Source: Maribacter antarcticus DSM 21422
Lineage (GTDB): Bacteria; Bacteroidota; Bacteroidia; Flavobacteriales; Flavobacteriaceae
Assembly (NCBI RefSeq): GCF_000621125.1
Contig: NZ_JHZC01000007.1
Span: 62,001 to 126,000, forward strand
Direction of reading: 5' to 3'
Length of the DNA stretch: 64,000 nt
Shown here: positions 18,845-28,091 of the stretch, piece after piece
How positions within the stretch are numbered: position 1 is the first letter of the stretch
Layout of the letters: the number at the start of each line of letters is the position of its first letter
The notes under the pieces: generated by a model
Databases searched by the model: none
Told to the model about the DNA's origin: nothing
Seen by the model: the letters and a program-made list of their open reading frames with translations, nothing else
Position numbers and translations under genes: made by a program

Positions 18845-20710
18845 ATGAAAAAAATGCGATTATTAGTAACGATACTCCTAGTTCAGGGATTTGTTTTTTC
18901 GGCCTTGGCACAAAATCAAACCTCCTATTGGCAGCAACATGTAGATTATGCTATGGAAGTGGACATGGATGTAGAAACCTATCAATACACAGGCACTCAA
19001 AAGTTGGTCTACACCAACAATTCGCCTGAAGAACTAAATAGAGTTTACTATCATTTGTATTTTAACGCCTTTCAGCCAGGTAGCGAAATGGATGTGCGAT
19101 TGCAGAGTATTACAGATCCGGATAGCAGAATGATGACTGAAAATAAAAAGAGTCGGATTTCGGTATTGTCCGAAACAGAAATGGGCTACCTACACCCGGA
19201 AACCTTAACGCAAGATGGGCAAAATGTAAGCTTTAGCGAAGAAGGCACCGTACTCGTAGTAGATTTAGCAAAACCAATTGCTCCTGGTGCGAAAACCACT
19301 TTTAATATGCATTTTAAAGGTCAGGTGCCTCTTCAAATTAGAAGGTCTGGTCGCAATAACACAGAAGGTGTTGCACTTTCCATGGCCCAATGGTACCCTA
19401 AATTGGCAGAGTACGATTTTGAAGGTTGGCATGCCGACCCATATATAGCTCGTGAGTTTCAAGGTGTTTGGGGCGATTTTGACGTAAAGCTTACGATTGA
19501 TAAAAATTATACCGTTGGCGGTACAGGATATTTACAAAATCCGCAAGAAATTGGACATGGTTACGAAGCTGCCGGAACTAAGGTGAAGAAGGAAAAAGGA
19601 AAAACGCTGACATGGCACTTTAAAGCGCCAATGGTTCATGATTTTATGTGGGCAGCGGATTCGGAATACCTTCATGACACCTTGCAAATGGAGAATGGTC
19701 CTACCTTACACTTCTTGTATAAGGACAATCCAAATATTCTGGAAAACTGGAAGAACCTGCAACCAAAAACGGCAGCAGCTATGGCTTTTTTTAATAAAGC
19801 TGTAGGGAAATATCCTTATGAGCAGTACTCGGTTATCCAAGGTGGTGATGGCGGAATGGAATATGGTATGAGTACCTTGATTACCGGAGAGCGAAAATTC
19901 AGTAGCCTAGTCGGTGTAATGGCGCACGAATTGGCGCACTCATGGTTTCAGTTTGTTCTTGCCACGAACGAGGCTAAGCACGAATGGATGGACGAAGGCT
20001 TTACCTCCTTTATTTCCAGCCTCGCCATGAATGAAGTCATGAATCAAGGCAAAGACAACCCTTTTGAAGGTTCCTATAGAGGATATTTTAATTTAGTAGC
20101 TTCCGGAAAAGAACAACCACAGAGTACCCACGCTGATCGCTACGATGTTAATTTTGCCTATGGCGTTGCTGCGTATAGCAAAGGAGCTATCTTTTTATCG
20201 CAACTAGGCTATGTTATTGGTCAAGATAAATTAATGGCAACCTTAAAAAAATATTATGCTGACTTTAAATTTAAGCATCCTGTACCCAATGATATAAAAC
20301 GAAGTGCGGAAAAAGTGTCCGAAATGGAACTGGATTGGTATCTAATGGACTGGACGCAAACCACGAATACCATTGATTATGGCATTAAAGAAGTTGCTGG
20401 TGAAGGCTCTGAAACCAAGATAACCTTAGAGCGCATTGGTCTAATGCCTATGCCTATAGATATTCTTGTAGTCTATGCGGATGATACCCGGGAAACTTTT
20501 TATACGCCCCTGCAGATGATGCGCGGCGAAAAAGACAACCCATACCCTGCTATTCCTCGAACAGTATTGGAAGATTGGCCTTGGACTAATCCAAATTTTG
20601 AATTTATCCTTAACAAGCCTATCTCCAGAATTAAAGCAATAGTAATAGACCCCTCTTTATTGATGGCCGATGTAAATGCGGAGAATAACGTTTGGCAAGC
20701 TCAGGAATAA
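18845..20710 (+). CDS. M1-family zinc metallopeptidase (aminopeptidase N-like)
   Basis: 621 residues with a cleavable Sec signal ending ALAQ near residue 23. The zinc motif HELAH lies at 361-365 and the third ligand in EWMDEGF about 18 residues later (Glu384). The substrate-recognition motif is GGMEYGM (about 337-343), a variant of GxMEN. The secreted protein probably trims peptides in the periplasm. It follows the S8 protease gene by 10 bases. After the stop there is a weak terminator-like hairpin (20715-20755). Confidence 0.92.
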   Translation: MKKMRLLVTILLVQGFVFSALAQNQTSYWQQHVDYAMEVDMDVETYQYTGTQKLVYTNNSPEELNRVYYHLYFNAFQPGSEMDVRLQSITDPDSRMMTENKKSRISVLSETEMGYLHPETLTQDGQNVSFSEEGTVLVVDLAKPIAPGAKTTFNMHFKGQVPLQIRRSGRNNTEGVALSMAQWYPKLAEYDFEGWHADPYIAREFQGVWGDFDVKLTIDKNYTVGGTGYLQNPQEIGHGYEAAGTKVKKEKGKTLTWHFKAPMVHDFMWAADSEYLHDTLQMENGPTLHFLYKDNPNILENWKNLQPKTAAAMAFFNKAVGKYPYEQYSVIQGGDGGMEYGMSTLITGERKFSSLVGVMAHELAHSWFQFVLATNEAKHEWMDEGFTSFISSLAMNEVMNQGKDNPFEGSYRGYFNLVASGKEQPQSTHADRYDVNFAYGVAAYSKGAIFLSQLGYVIGQDKLMATLKKYYADFKFKHPVPNDIKRSAEKVSEMELDWYLMDWTQTTNTIDYGIKEVAGEGSETKITLERIGLMPMPIDILVVYADDTRETFYTPLQMMRGEKDNPYPAIPRTVLEDWPWTNPNFEFILNKPISRIKAIVIDPSLLMADVNAENNVWQAQE

Positions 20711-20714
20711 CAGT

Positions 20715-20755
20715 GAACAGAATAGCATATGTGTATTGTTTTGTTCGGTTTTTTT
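20715..20755 (+). terminator. Possible intrinsic terminator after the M1 peptidase gene
   Basis: GAACAGAATA (20715-20724) pairs imperfectly, with a bulge, with TATTGTTTTGTTC (20734-20746) and is followed by a run of seven T. Weak, but well placed before rnpA. Confidence 0.35.
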
Positions 20756-20863
20756 AATAGTACTGGCTAAGAGCTGAACAAAATATTAACTTAATAGCAA
20801 ACTCCTTATTCTTAATAACGGGGCTAGTTACATAAGATAGGATAACTATTAATCGCTTGATAC

Positions 20864-21241
20864 GTGGATTTCGATTACCCTAAAAAGGAAAAACTTAAGA
20901 GTAAAATACGCATTACACAGTTGTTTGCAGAGGGAAAAACACTTACCGTTTTTCCTATCAGACTAATTTACCTAAAAATTGACAATCAGGAGGCTTTCAT
21001 CAAAGCGGGGGTAGCCGTGCCTAAAAAAAGGTTCAAAAGTGCAGTATCGCGTAATCACCTTAAACGACTTTTAAGGGAGTCCTATAGATTAAACAAAGCC
21101 TTAGTTTTTAACAATACAGAAGACAAGTTTGCGTTTCTGTTTTTATACCTTGGCAAGGAAACGCTTCCTTTTGAGGTAGTGCAGCATAAAATGACACTTT
21201 TGCTGAAAAAATTTAACGCCCATATATCAGAACGTCCTTAA
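20864..21241 (+). CDS. rnpA: Ribonuclease P protein component
   Basis: 125 residues, normal for RnpA, the protein subunit that helps the catalytic RNA process tRNA 5' ends. The RNA-binding signature RNHLKRLLRESYRL is at about residues 64-77, with a basic approach GVAVPKKRFKSAVS. The start is GTG at 20864-20866; no ATG exists at a suitable place. rpmH, the usual upstream neighbour in many bacteria, is absent. An S41 peptidase gene follows after 72 bases, an order also common in Flavobacteriia. Confidence 0.93.
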   Translation: MDFDYPKKEKLKSKIRITQLFAEGKTLTVFPIRLIYLKIDNQEAFIKAGVAVPKKRFKSAVSRNHLKRLLRESYRLNKALVFNNTEDKFAFLFLYLGKETLPFEVVQHKMTLLLKKFNAHISERP

Positions 21242-21313
21242 AGGATTTATGATACAAGGCGATGCCACAATTCACATAAATCTATATCAATAGGTTGTCT
21301 TAATTTTGTTTAG

Positions 21314-22942
21314 ATGAAAAAGATAATTAGAAAAAGAGTCCTTGTTCCCATCATAGCCCTTACTTTCCTTGCAGTTGGCAGTAGTTTTAAGAGTGACTTT
21401 TTTGAGATTGCCAAACAGATAGAGATTTTTACCACCCTTTTTAAGGAGTTGAACATGAATTATGTGGACGAAACTAATCCTGCAGAGCTGATGGATACGG
21501 CTATAAAGAACATGTTGGAAGGCTTGGACCCTTATACCAAATTCCTAAACGAGCAAGACGTGGAAGCCTACCGCATTAACAACGCAGGTGAATATTCAGG
21601 CATTGGAGCCCTTGTGCGTTCCTATAAGGACAGATTGCTTATCGTGGAGCCTCATGAAGGATATCCTGCGGATAAGGCCGGTCTGAAAGCTGGGGATGAA
21701 ATCATTCAAATAGGTGATATTAAAGTAGCCGATTTTGAGGATAACGCTAGCGAACTTCTAAAAGGGGCAAATGGCACATCAATTTTTATTACGTACAAAC
21801 GACAAAATAAGATAAGTAGCACCACTATCAAACGCGAAGGCATAGAGGTAGATGCCGTTCCTTTCTACAGCATGATAGGTGAAAAAACCGGCTACATCGT
21901 GTTGTCCAAATTCAATGCAAAAGCGTCTAGCCAAACGAAGTCTGCACTGATAGACTTAAAAGGAAAAGGAGCGGAGAAGATTATTTTGGACCTACGCGAT
22001 AATCCAGGCGGGCTACTTTCTGAAGCTATAAACGTGACCAATCTCTTTGTGGCACAGGGAGAACTCATCGTTACCACAAAATCCAAAGTAAAAAAATTCA
22101 ACAGGGAATATAATACAAAAAACAAACCGGTAGATACTGAAATTCCGTTAGTAGTGCTCGTAAATGGCAGAAGTGCATCGGCAAGTGAAATTGTTTCCGG
22201 CAGCTTGCAGGATTTGGACAGGGCGGTTATCATGGGCGCACGCAGTTTTGGAAAAGGATTGGTCCAACGCCCTTTAAAATTAACTTACGGCACACAGTTA
22301 AAAGTGACCATTTCTAGATACTACACCGCTTCGGGTCGCTGCATACAATCCCTAGATTATTGGAACAGAGACGACAACGGAAAAGCCGTTCGTAATACAC
22401 AATTCAATGATTTTACAACACGCAACGGCAGAAAAGTACAAGATGGTGGCGGCGTCTTGCCTGATATTGAAATAGCCACTGCAAAAACCAACGACCTTAC
22501 CAAGGCTTTATTACAAAACAATGTCATTTTTGACTACGCTACCGATTACCACTACGGCAATACCTTAAGCTCTGTTGATGACTTTAAGTTCTCCAGTACA
22601 GACTTTAATAATTTTAAAGGCTTTGTAAAAGCGAGCGACTTCTCCTTTGAAACAAAAGCGGAAGAAGCTATTAAAAAGGCGCTTTCTGGGTCAGAAAACG
22701 ACTTCTTGGGCCCCAACGTAAACGATAGCTATAAGAACCTCTTGGCCAATATTGAAAAAGGGAAGATAACAGCCTTAGACAAATACCAAGATCAAATTCA
22801 AAAGAATCTTGAGGATGAAATCGTAAAGCGCTATTTCTACAGGAAAGGCTTGTACTCCTATTACCTCAACCACGACGACGCCATTATGGCAGCTACAGAA
22901 TTACTAGAAAACGAAAGTAAGTATACTGGAATTTTGAAGTAG
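21314..22942 (+). CDS. S41-family carboxy-terminal processing protease (CtpA/Tsp-like)
   Basis: 542 residues. There is an N-terminal signal anchor, a PDZ domain at about 90-170 (GYPADKAGLKAGDEIIQIGD) and the S41 catalytic core. The nucleophile is in NGRSASASEIVSG (Ser about 289) and the general-base lysine in RSFGKGLVQ (about 25 residues later). It acts in the periplasm, clipping C-terminal tails of envelope proteins. The C-terminal 150 residues are charged and probably helical. TAATTTTG at 21301-21308 fits the -7 consensus but is so near the ATG that it would give an almost leaderless message and has no matching -33 box. Confidence 0.93.
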   Translation: MKKIIRKRVLVPIIALTFLAVGSSFKSDFFEIAKQIEIFTTLFKELNMNYVDETNPAELMDTAIKNMLEGLDPYTKFLNEQDVEAYRINNAGEYSGIGALVRSYKDRLLIVEPHEGYPADKAGLKAGDEIIQIGDIKVADFEDNASELLKGANGTSIFITYKRQNKISSTTIKREGIEVDAVPFYSMIGEKTGYIVLSKFNAKASSQTKSALIDLKGKGAEKIILDLRDNPGGLLSEAINVTNLFVAQGELIVTTKSKVKKFNREYNTKNKPVDTEIPLVVLVNGRSASASEIVSGSLQDLDRAVIMGARSFGKGLVQRPLKLTYGTQLKVTISRYYTASGRCIQSLDYWNRDDNGKAVRNTQFNDFTTRNGRKVQDGGGVLPDIEIATAKTNDLTKALLQNNVIFDYATDYHYGNTLSSVDDFKFSSTDFNNFKGFVKASDFSFETKAEEAIKKALSGSENDFLGPNVNDSYKNLLANIEKGKITALDKYQDQIQKNLEDEIVKRYFYRKGLYSYYLNHDDAIMAATELLENESKYTGILK

Positions 22943-23065
22943 GGTATACCAACATAAAAACCACTTTTAGATGCCTTAAAATTTGATTCATATCTTTCTA
23001 TAAAATTTGATTGTAAAAAGAAAGGTGCTATGTCCTTTTTATTTTAAATATTTTAAGAGCTTTTG

Positions 23066-25186
23066 ATGAAGAAATCGGTGTTACGTGTATTCTGTTTGCT
23101 AAAAAGAACCTGTCCTTTGGCCATCGCTCTTGTCCTCCTTTTAGGCTGTACTACTAAGACCAAGGTTGCTGGTAATTTCAACTTACTACCGGTACCACAA
23201 CAATTTGAGATTACGGGAATAAGCGATTTTGATTGCTCCAATGTTCACTCTTATTTTAACGCAACCAAAAGTTGGCTTCCTGTATTCGACAACCAATTAA
23301 AGCATCTAACCGAAGCGAACGACATCAATAAATCCCACGTGGTTTTAAACCTTAATTTGGCTTTAGATTTAAATCCAGAAGGGTATACGCTTGACATTAC
23401 CGAAGATAAAATAACGATCACGGGTAAAGATAAAGCCGGACTTTTTTATGGATTGATGAGCTTGAGTCAACTGATGGAAGATGCATGCGAACAAAATGCC
23501 AATCTACCACTGACCACTATTACAGATTTTCCAGAATTAAGGTATCGTGCTGTCCATTTGGATGTGAAGCATCACTTAGAAAAAACAGAATACTACTACA
23601 AACTCATAGATAAGCTGGCGCGGTACAAGGTCAATGGCATTATCACTGAGATGGAAGACAAGCTAAAATTTAAGCGACAACCAATAATTGCTTCTGCAGA
23701 TGCTCTATCCATAGCAGAGTGGAAAGGTATTAGTGAATATGCAACAGCACGAAATATAGATTTCAGCCCTTTAATACAAGGACTTGGGCACGCCTCCTTT
23801 ATTTTAAAACATCCTGAATATTATGCGCTTCGTGACAATGTGGAAAGTGACTGGGCATTTAATCCCTTGGACCCAAAAACCTACGAGGTACAGTTTGACC
23901 TTTATTTAGATGCCATAGAAGCAACGCCAAACGGCAAGTATTTACACGTAGGTGGAGATGAGGTGCATACCACGGGGAAAGATAGCGGAATATCTTCTTT
24001 AGAACTGCAATTGATCTGGTTGAGTAAAGTAAGCAAATTTGCTGAAAAACATAACCGTATCCCTATCTTTTGGGACGATATGCCATTGAAACAGGCCGAT
24101 GTATACGACCCCATGTTCCGTCCAGAAATGAGTAACAAAGAAGTGGACAGTGTCTGGGTAGAAAACGAACACAAGCTCACGGCGTTTTTGGATCGGTTTC
24201 CCAAAAACTGCATTTATATGCGTTGGAACTACAGCTCGCCAGAAGCTATTGGAAACACCAAAGCCATGGAGTGGTTCAGTAGTAATGGACTACACGTTAT
24301 GGGTGCCACAGCAGGCCAAACCCGCTGGGTGCTTATGCCGCAGGAAGAAGGCAATATGGAAGCGATTAAAACATTTGCAATCAACTCTATAAATACAGGT
24401 ACGAACGGACTCCTATTAACCCTATGGGACGATGATTCACCCCATTTTGAACTATATATGCGTGGAATTATCGCTTTTTCTGAATATACATGGTCTGGAA
24501 ATAAGCGTAGTAAAGCTGATATAAAGTCGGCCTACCGGCAACGAGAGTTTTCAAATAAGTTGGCAGATAGTTCTTATGCCTTTATAGGCGAATTAGAAAA
24601 ACCAGTAGCCTTCTGGAAAAATGTGCTTTTAAAAGGAAACAAACGAAATTATCTATCTACCATGGAGGACCCATTAGTAGAGGGCGTTATTGATTTTCCA
24701 GACCCAAAAAACCGAGGCGCTTGGAGTAAAAAACACAAAGATCGACTCGCAGATACTGAGAAGTTTATAGCTAGCTCAGACAGTATTGCAAAAAAAATAG
24801 TCATAATGAAATCCAAAGCGGTTCGCAACACCTATACGCTTGATGTCTATGAGCAAGTAAACACTATGGCTGGTTTTGCGCCAAAATTATTATTGGCTTT
24901 GAAGGCTTATGATAATTCCGATACACCTAAGGCAAAATCAGAGGCACTAAAATACCTAAACAAACTACAAGAGACGTTTGCCGTACTACGAGAGGAATTT
25001 GAATCTGTCTATGCAAAAACTCGTATTCTTGAAAAACCAGAAAACTATAAACTCGACCAAGACCATCATGTGCATTTGGCCAACCAATCCTTAAATTTCG
25101 ATTGGCAGTTTAAAGCAGAAATGCTATTTTTTGAAAAGCTGGAGAAAGAGTTAGGGGAAGCTGTTTATTTGGAAAGTGCTGAATAA
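23066..25186 (+). CDS. Glycoside hydrolase family 20 beta-N-acetylhexosaminidase-like lipoprotein
   Basis: 706 residues from ATG 23066, preferred over a TTG one codon upstream. The lipobox is LLLGC (Cys28). A GH20b-like N-terminal domain (about 45-150) precedes the catalytic barrel, where the Asp-Glu pair of substrate-assisted catalysis is in HVGGDEVHT (Asp298, Glu299). FWDDMP and RWNYSSPE further on also fit the family. The likely role is removal of terminal N-acetylglucosamine or N-acetylgalactosamine from glycans outside the cytoplasm. It converges with a DUF5009 acetyltransferase gene (25354-26460). The same two families recur as a dead pair at 54980-57239. Confidence 0.88.
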   Translation: MKKSVLRVFCLLKRTCPLAIALVLLLGCTTKTKVAGNFNLLPVPQQFEITGISDFDCSNVHSYFNATKSWLPVFDNQLKHLTEANDINKSHVVLNLNLALDLNPEGYTLDITEDKITITGKDKAGLFYGLMSLSQLMEDACEQNANLPLTTITDFPELRYRAVHLDVKHHLEKTEYYYKLIDKLARYKVNGIITEMEDKLKFKRQPIIASADALSIAEWKGISEYATARNIDFSPLIQGLGHASFILKHPEYYALRDNVESDWAFNPLDPKTYEVQFDLYLDAIEATPNGKYLHVGGDEVHTTGKDSGISSLELQLIWLSKVSKFAEKHNRIPIFWDDMPLKQADVYDPMFRPEMSNKEVDSVWVENEHKLTAFLDRFPKNCIYMRWNYSSPEAIGNTKAMEWFSSNGLHVMGATAGQTRWVLMPQEEGNMEAIKTFAINSINTGTNGLLLTLWDDDSPHFELYMRGIIAFSEYTWSGNKRSKADIKSAYRQREFSNKLADSSYAFIGELEKPVAFWKNVLLKGNKRNYLSTMEDPLVEGVIDFPDPKNRGAWSKKHKDRLADTEKFIASSDSIAKKIVIMKSKAVRNTYTLDVYEQVNTMAGFAPKLLLALKAYDNSDTPKAKSEALKYLNKLQETFAVLREEFESVYAKTRILEKPENYKLDQDHHVHLANQSLNFDWQFKAEMLFFEKLEKELGEAVYLESAE

Positions 25187-25285
25187 GTGGGAAAAGAGAA
25201 CAAAGACGAGAGACAAAAAAATTAATTAGGAGATACGATTCGTTGAGTATTTGAACTGAAACCCAGAAGGGGAACCATTTAGCAC

Positions 25286-25362
25286 AAGGTGTAAGGCGAA
25301 CAGGCTTTTTTCAACTTTAACTTGACTCTTGTACTTCCGATAAAAGCGAGGCCTTACACCTT
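25286..25362. repeat. 12-base inverted repeat between the convergent GH20 and DUF5009 genes
   Basis: AAGGTGTAAGGC (25286-25297) and its perfect complement (25351-25362) flank 53 bases. The right arm forms the last codons and stop of the DUF5009 gene. It could fold as a long-loop hairpin between convergent genes, but there is no strong T-run. Function not evident. Confidence 0.5.
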
Positions 25363-26460
25363 AAAATAAATCTTCCACTTATCCAGAAAATACGTTATTA
25401 CCCATAAAAACAAGAGAATCAGCAAGGCTTCAATAAGCAATATCCAGTTTTTATAAGGCAAAAGGATGTCAAAAACACCAGTACTCCATAAAATATCAAA
25501 TTCACGAAATATCAAATGCCCAAAGGTTTCGGAAAAGAGATAAATAAAAATAGAATTGGTGCCCACCACTGCAAAAATACTTAACCAACTTTTTCGGTAA
25601 CCTTTAACATCAATCGCCCAGTAAAAAAAGGCTAAAGTTAAAGTGCTAATCCCGCCGGAGGTCAAGGTAAAGGATGTGGTTGCGATGCGTTTTATGATAG
25701 GCGTAATTTCCAGCAAATCCATAGCAAATCCTACAGCCGTAATCGCTGTTCCCCAAATTAAAAACAATTTTAAGTTTTGCTTTTCAGAATTTTTAGACAG
25801 TAGCAGCTTTCCGCAAATAACCCCCCAAATGGTATGAGACATGGTAGGGATAAAGTTAACGAACACCCAGTAGCCACCATTTGTTTTCCCCATCGTAAGC
25901 ATATCAAACCAAGCGCCAAAGCTCTCGTGGTTTTGTGCATAAGGCGCTGCAGGGTTATAGGCCCGGTACAGGGCTTCGGTCAAGAGCAAGAGTGCTATGG
26001 AAAACCCTATTTGAAACTTGTACGACCGGTTCATAATGGCATAGGCAATCAGTATCGTAAAAGCTAATTGTACCAATACGTTCCACAGTTCCCAAACGGG
26101 GCCGTGGCTATATACCCAATGCAGTAATACTCCAAAGGAAAACAATAAAAAGCAGCGCCTTAAAATATGTTTGGTCGCCGCGCGACGGCTTCCGGATGCT
26201 AATCGCTTCCGAAGTGAAAAAGGCATGGCCACGCCTACAATAAACATAAAAAATGGTTGTATGAGGTCCCAAAAACGCAAACCGTTCCAAGGGTGGTGTT
26301 CTAATTGAAGGCCAAGAGTCTCAAATGCGGTTCCCTCGACAAGACTACCAACACTTTCATGAACGCCGGCAGCTTCCGCAATTAGTAAGAACATAACAAC
26401 ACCACGGAAGACATCTAAAGAAAAGAGTCGTTTGGACGATGCGCTAGAAGATTGTCCCAT
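25354..26460 (-). CDS. DUF5009-family membrane acetyltransferase (heparan-alpha-glucosaminide N-acetyltransferase-like)
   Basis: 368 residues with about ten transmembrane helices. The N-terminus has the family hallmark SLDVFRGVVMFLLI (about 14-27), then HHPWNGLRFWDLIQPFF (about 55-71), where a histidine is presumed catalytic by analogy with HGSNAT, and GVAMPFSLRKR. Members are thought to transfer acetyl groups from cytosolic acetyl-CoA to amino sugars across the inner membrane. Its neighbour GH20 (23066-25186) could release the amino sugars, so a joint role in amino-sugar salvage is reasonable but inferred. Confidence 0.85.
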   Translation of the reverse strand: MGQSSSASSKRLFSLDVFRGVVMFLLIAEAAGVHESVGSLVEGTAFETLGLQLEHHPWNGLRFWDLIQPFFMFIVGVAMPFSLRKRLASGSRRAATKHILRRCFLLFSFGVLLHWVYSHGPVWELWNVLVQLAFTILIAYAIMNRSYKFQIGFSIALLLLTEALYRAYNPAAPYAQNHESFGAWFDMLTMGKTNGGYWVFVNFIPTMSHTIWGVICGKLLLSKNSEKQNLKLFLIWGTAITAVGFAMDLLEITPIIKRIATTSFTLTSGGISTLTLAFFYWAIDVKGYRKSWLSIFAVVGTNSIFIYLFSETFGHLIFREFDILWSTGVFDILLPYKNWILLIEALLILLFLWVITYFLDKWKIYFKV

Positions 26461-26837
26461 ATAATCTTACTTGGTTAGACAATAGAAAGGTAAGCGAAAT
26501 TTAAATTTAATTGCTATCTTGAAATCATCACATATTTACAGTACAGAATCGACTATCAAAAGGACATAAATCATTCTTTAAAGCAGAAGGGTACATGGTT
26601 ATAAAAAACAACTTGTCCTCCAAAGAAAAAACAACTTAAAAAATAGTTCCTGCCACCTTGGTTACAGCATTACGAACGAAACCATTTCATCAAGAAGATG
26701 CTAATAAAGCAAAGCGAGTTCAACCAAAGCTAATAGGTATTCGGTGATTGCTGATTTTAGGATTATTAATATGTTTACATAGGAGCATTCACCAAGCAAA
26801 AATTATATGGAAGAACAAAAAACTAATATATGGTATT
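26461..26837. other. Non-coding spacer between DUF5009 and SGNH hydrolase genes
   Basis: 377 bases separating divergent genes. I see no conserved gene, tRNA or clear hairpin. It probably holds both promoters; no convincing TAnnTTTG element was found. Confidence 0.5.
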
Positions 26838-27935
26838 ATGAAAAGACCCTTACTTCTTTATCTATTATTTGTCGTATGGAATTCTCAAGTTTCCGCCCAA
26901 GAAACCAACGACTATCTTTGGCATAACCCATTGGAAACGCTCACCAAAATTGAAGGTCAAGGTTGGTCAAATCTTGGTTATAACAGATTGCCAGATACTG
27001 CAAAAACAGTTGTTAGAAATCCCGTTTGGTCCCTTTCTAGACATGCATCGGGACTCTCTATTCGCTTTATGACCGATGCAGATAGCCTTCAAATAGCATA
27101 TGAGGTGGGTGGAAATATAGCGATGAACCATATGCCGGCTACAGGCGTTAGTGGCGTCGATTTATATGGAAAGCACGGTGCGGACAAATGGCTTTGGTAT
27201 CGTGGAAAGAATACCTTTGGGGATACCGTGCAATTTGATTATAAGACAACAAAAAGCCCAAAAGGAGGCAGGGAATATCAGCTGTATCTTCCCTTATACA
27301 ACACTTGTAAAAATTTGAAAATCGGCATACCAAAGGGAAGCGCCATTACATTTCTTCCGCAACGTAAAGAAAAACCCATTGTGGTCTACGGCACCTCTAT
27401 TGCCCAAGGAGCATGTGCCTCCCGGCCTGGAATGGCATGGACGAATATTTTAGGCAGGAAGTTGGGCTACCCAGTTGTCAACCTAGGTTTTTCAGGTAAT
27501 GGACGACTAGAGCCAGAAGTGCTGAAATTCGTGACCGATGTAGTAGCTAAAATCTATGTGCTAGATTGTTTGCCTAATCTGAGTCCAAACAAAACAAACA
27601 CGGAATCCGAAATTAAAAAACGATTGCGCAAGAGCATCCAACACATCAGAAGCGAAAGACCAGAAGCAAAAATCTTATTAGCCCAACATGCGGGCTATAG
27701 CGACGGCGAAGTTGATGGTAATCGAAGAGGTGTTTACGAAACCCTAAATAAGTGGACTACGGATGTTTTTATTGAATTGGAACGAAATGGTATGCGAAAC
27801 CTCTATATGCTCACCAAAAATGAAATCAATCTCTCCAACGATGCTTTTGTAGACGGAACTCATCCTACCGATTTCGGTATGGAGCAGTATGCTAAGGCTT
27901 ATGCCATAAAATTGAACGGGATTCTTATAAAGTAA
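26838..27935 (+). CDS. Secreted SGNH/GDSL-type hydrolase (acetylesterase-like)
   Basis: 365 residues from ATG 26838. That start gives a signal peptide ending SAQE near 20; an upstream TTG would add 30 unlikely residues. An N-terminal beta-sandwich domain (about 25-170) precedes the SGNH fold. Block I is YGTSIAQGACASRPG with the nucleophile serine, NLGFSGNG supplies the Gly and Asn of the oxyanion hole, and DGTHPTDFG near 340 supplies Asp and His. Proteins of this two-domain type commonly deacetylate carbohydrates; the exact ester is unknown. Confidence 0.87.
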   Translation: MKRPLLLYLLFVVWNSQVSAQETNDYLWHNPLETLTKIEGQGWSNLGYNRLPDTAKTVVRNPVWSLSRHASGLSIRFMTDADSLQIAYEVGGNIAMNHMPATGVSGVDLYGKHGADKWLWYRGKNTFGDTVQFDYKTTKSPKGGREYQLYLPLYNTCKNLKIGIPKGSAITFLPQRKEKPIVVYGTSIAQGACASRPGMAWTNILGRKLGYPVVNLGFSGNGRLEPEVLKFVTDVVAKIYVLDCLPNLSPNKTNTESEIKKRLRKSIQHIRSERPEAKILLAQHAGYSDGEVDGNRRGVYETLNKWTTDVFIELERNGMRNLYMLTKNEINLSNDAFVDGTHPTDFGMEQYAKAYAIKLNGILIK

Positions 27936-28091
27936 GTGCCCTACATAAAATAGCTTTACGCCATATGTTATATTGTTTAAACTGATAAGCATAAGCCAGA
28001 CAAGGCATAGCAAAATTTCTCGCGCATTCTTTAAAACCTAAAGGGGTTTCCGTTAAATTCGTAGTGAAACAAATATTACTCAAAACCTATT

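Noticed and set aside
21301-21313. TAATTTTG directly before the S41 protease start as a leaderless promoter
   Set aside because: Matches the -7 consensus, but no -33 partner is present and the spacing to the ATG is too short to be convincing.
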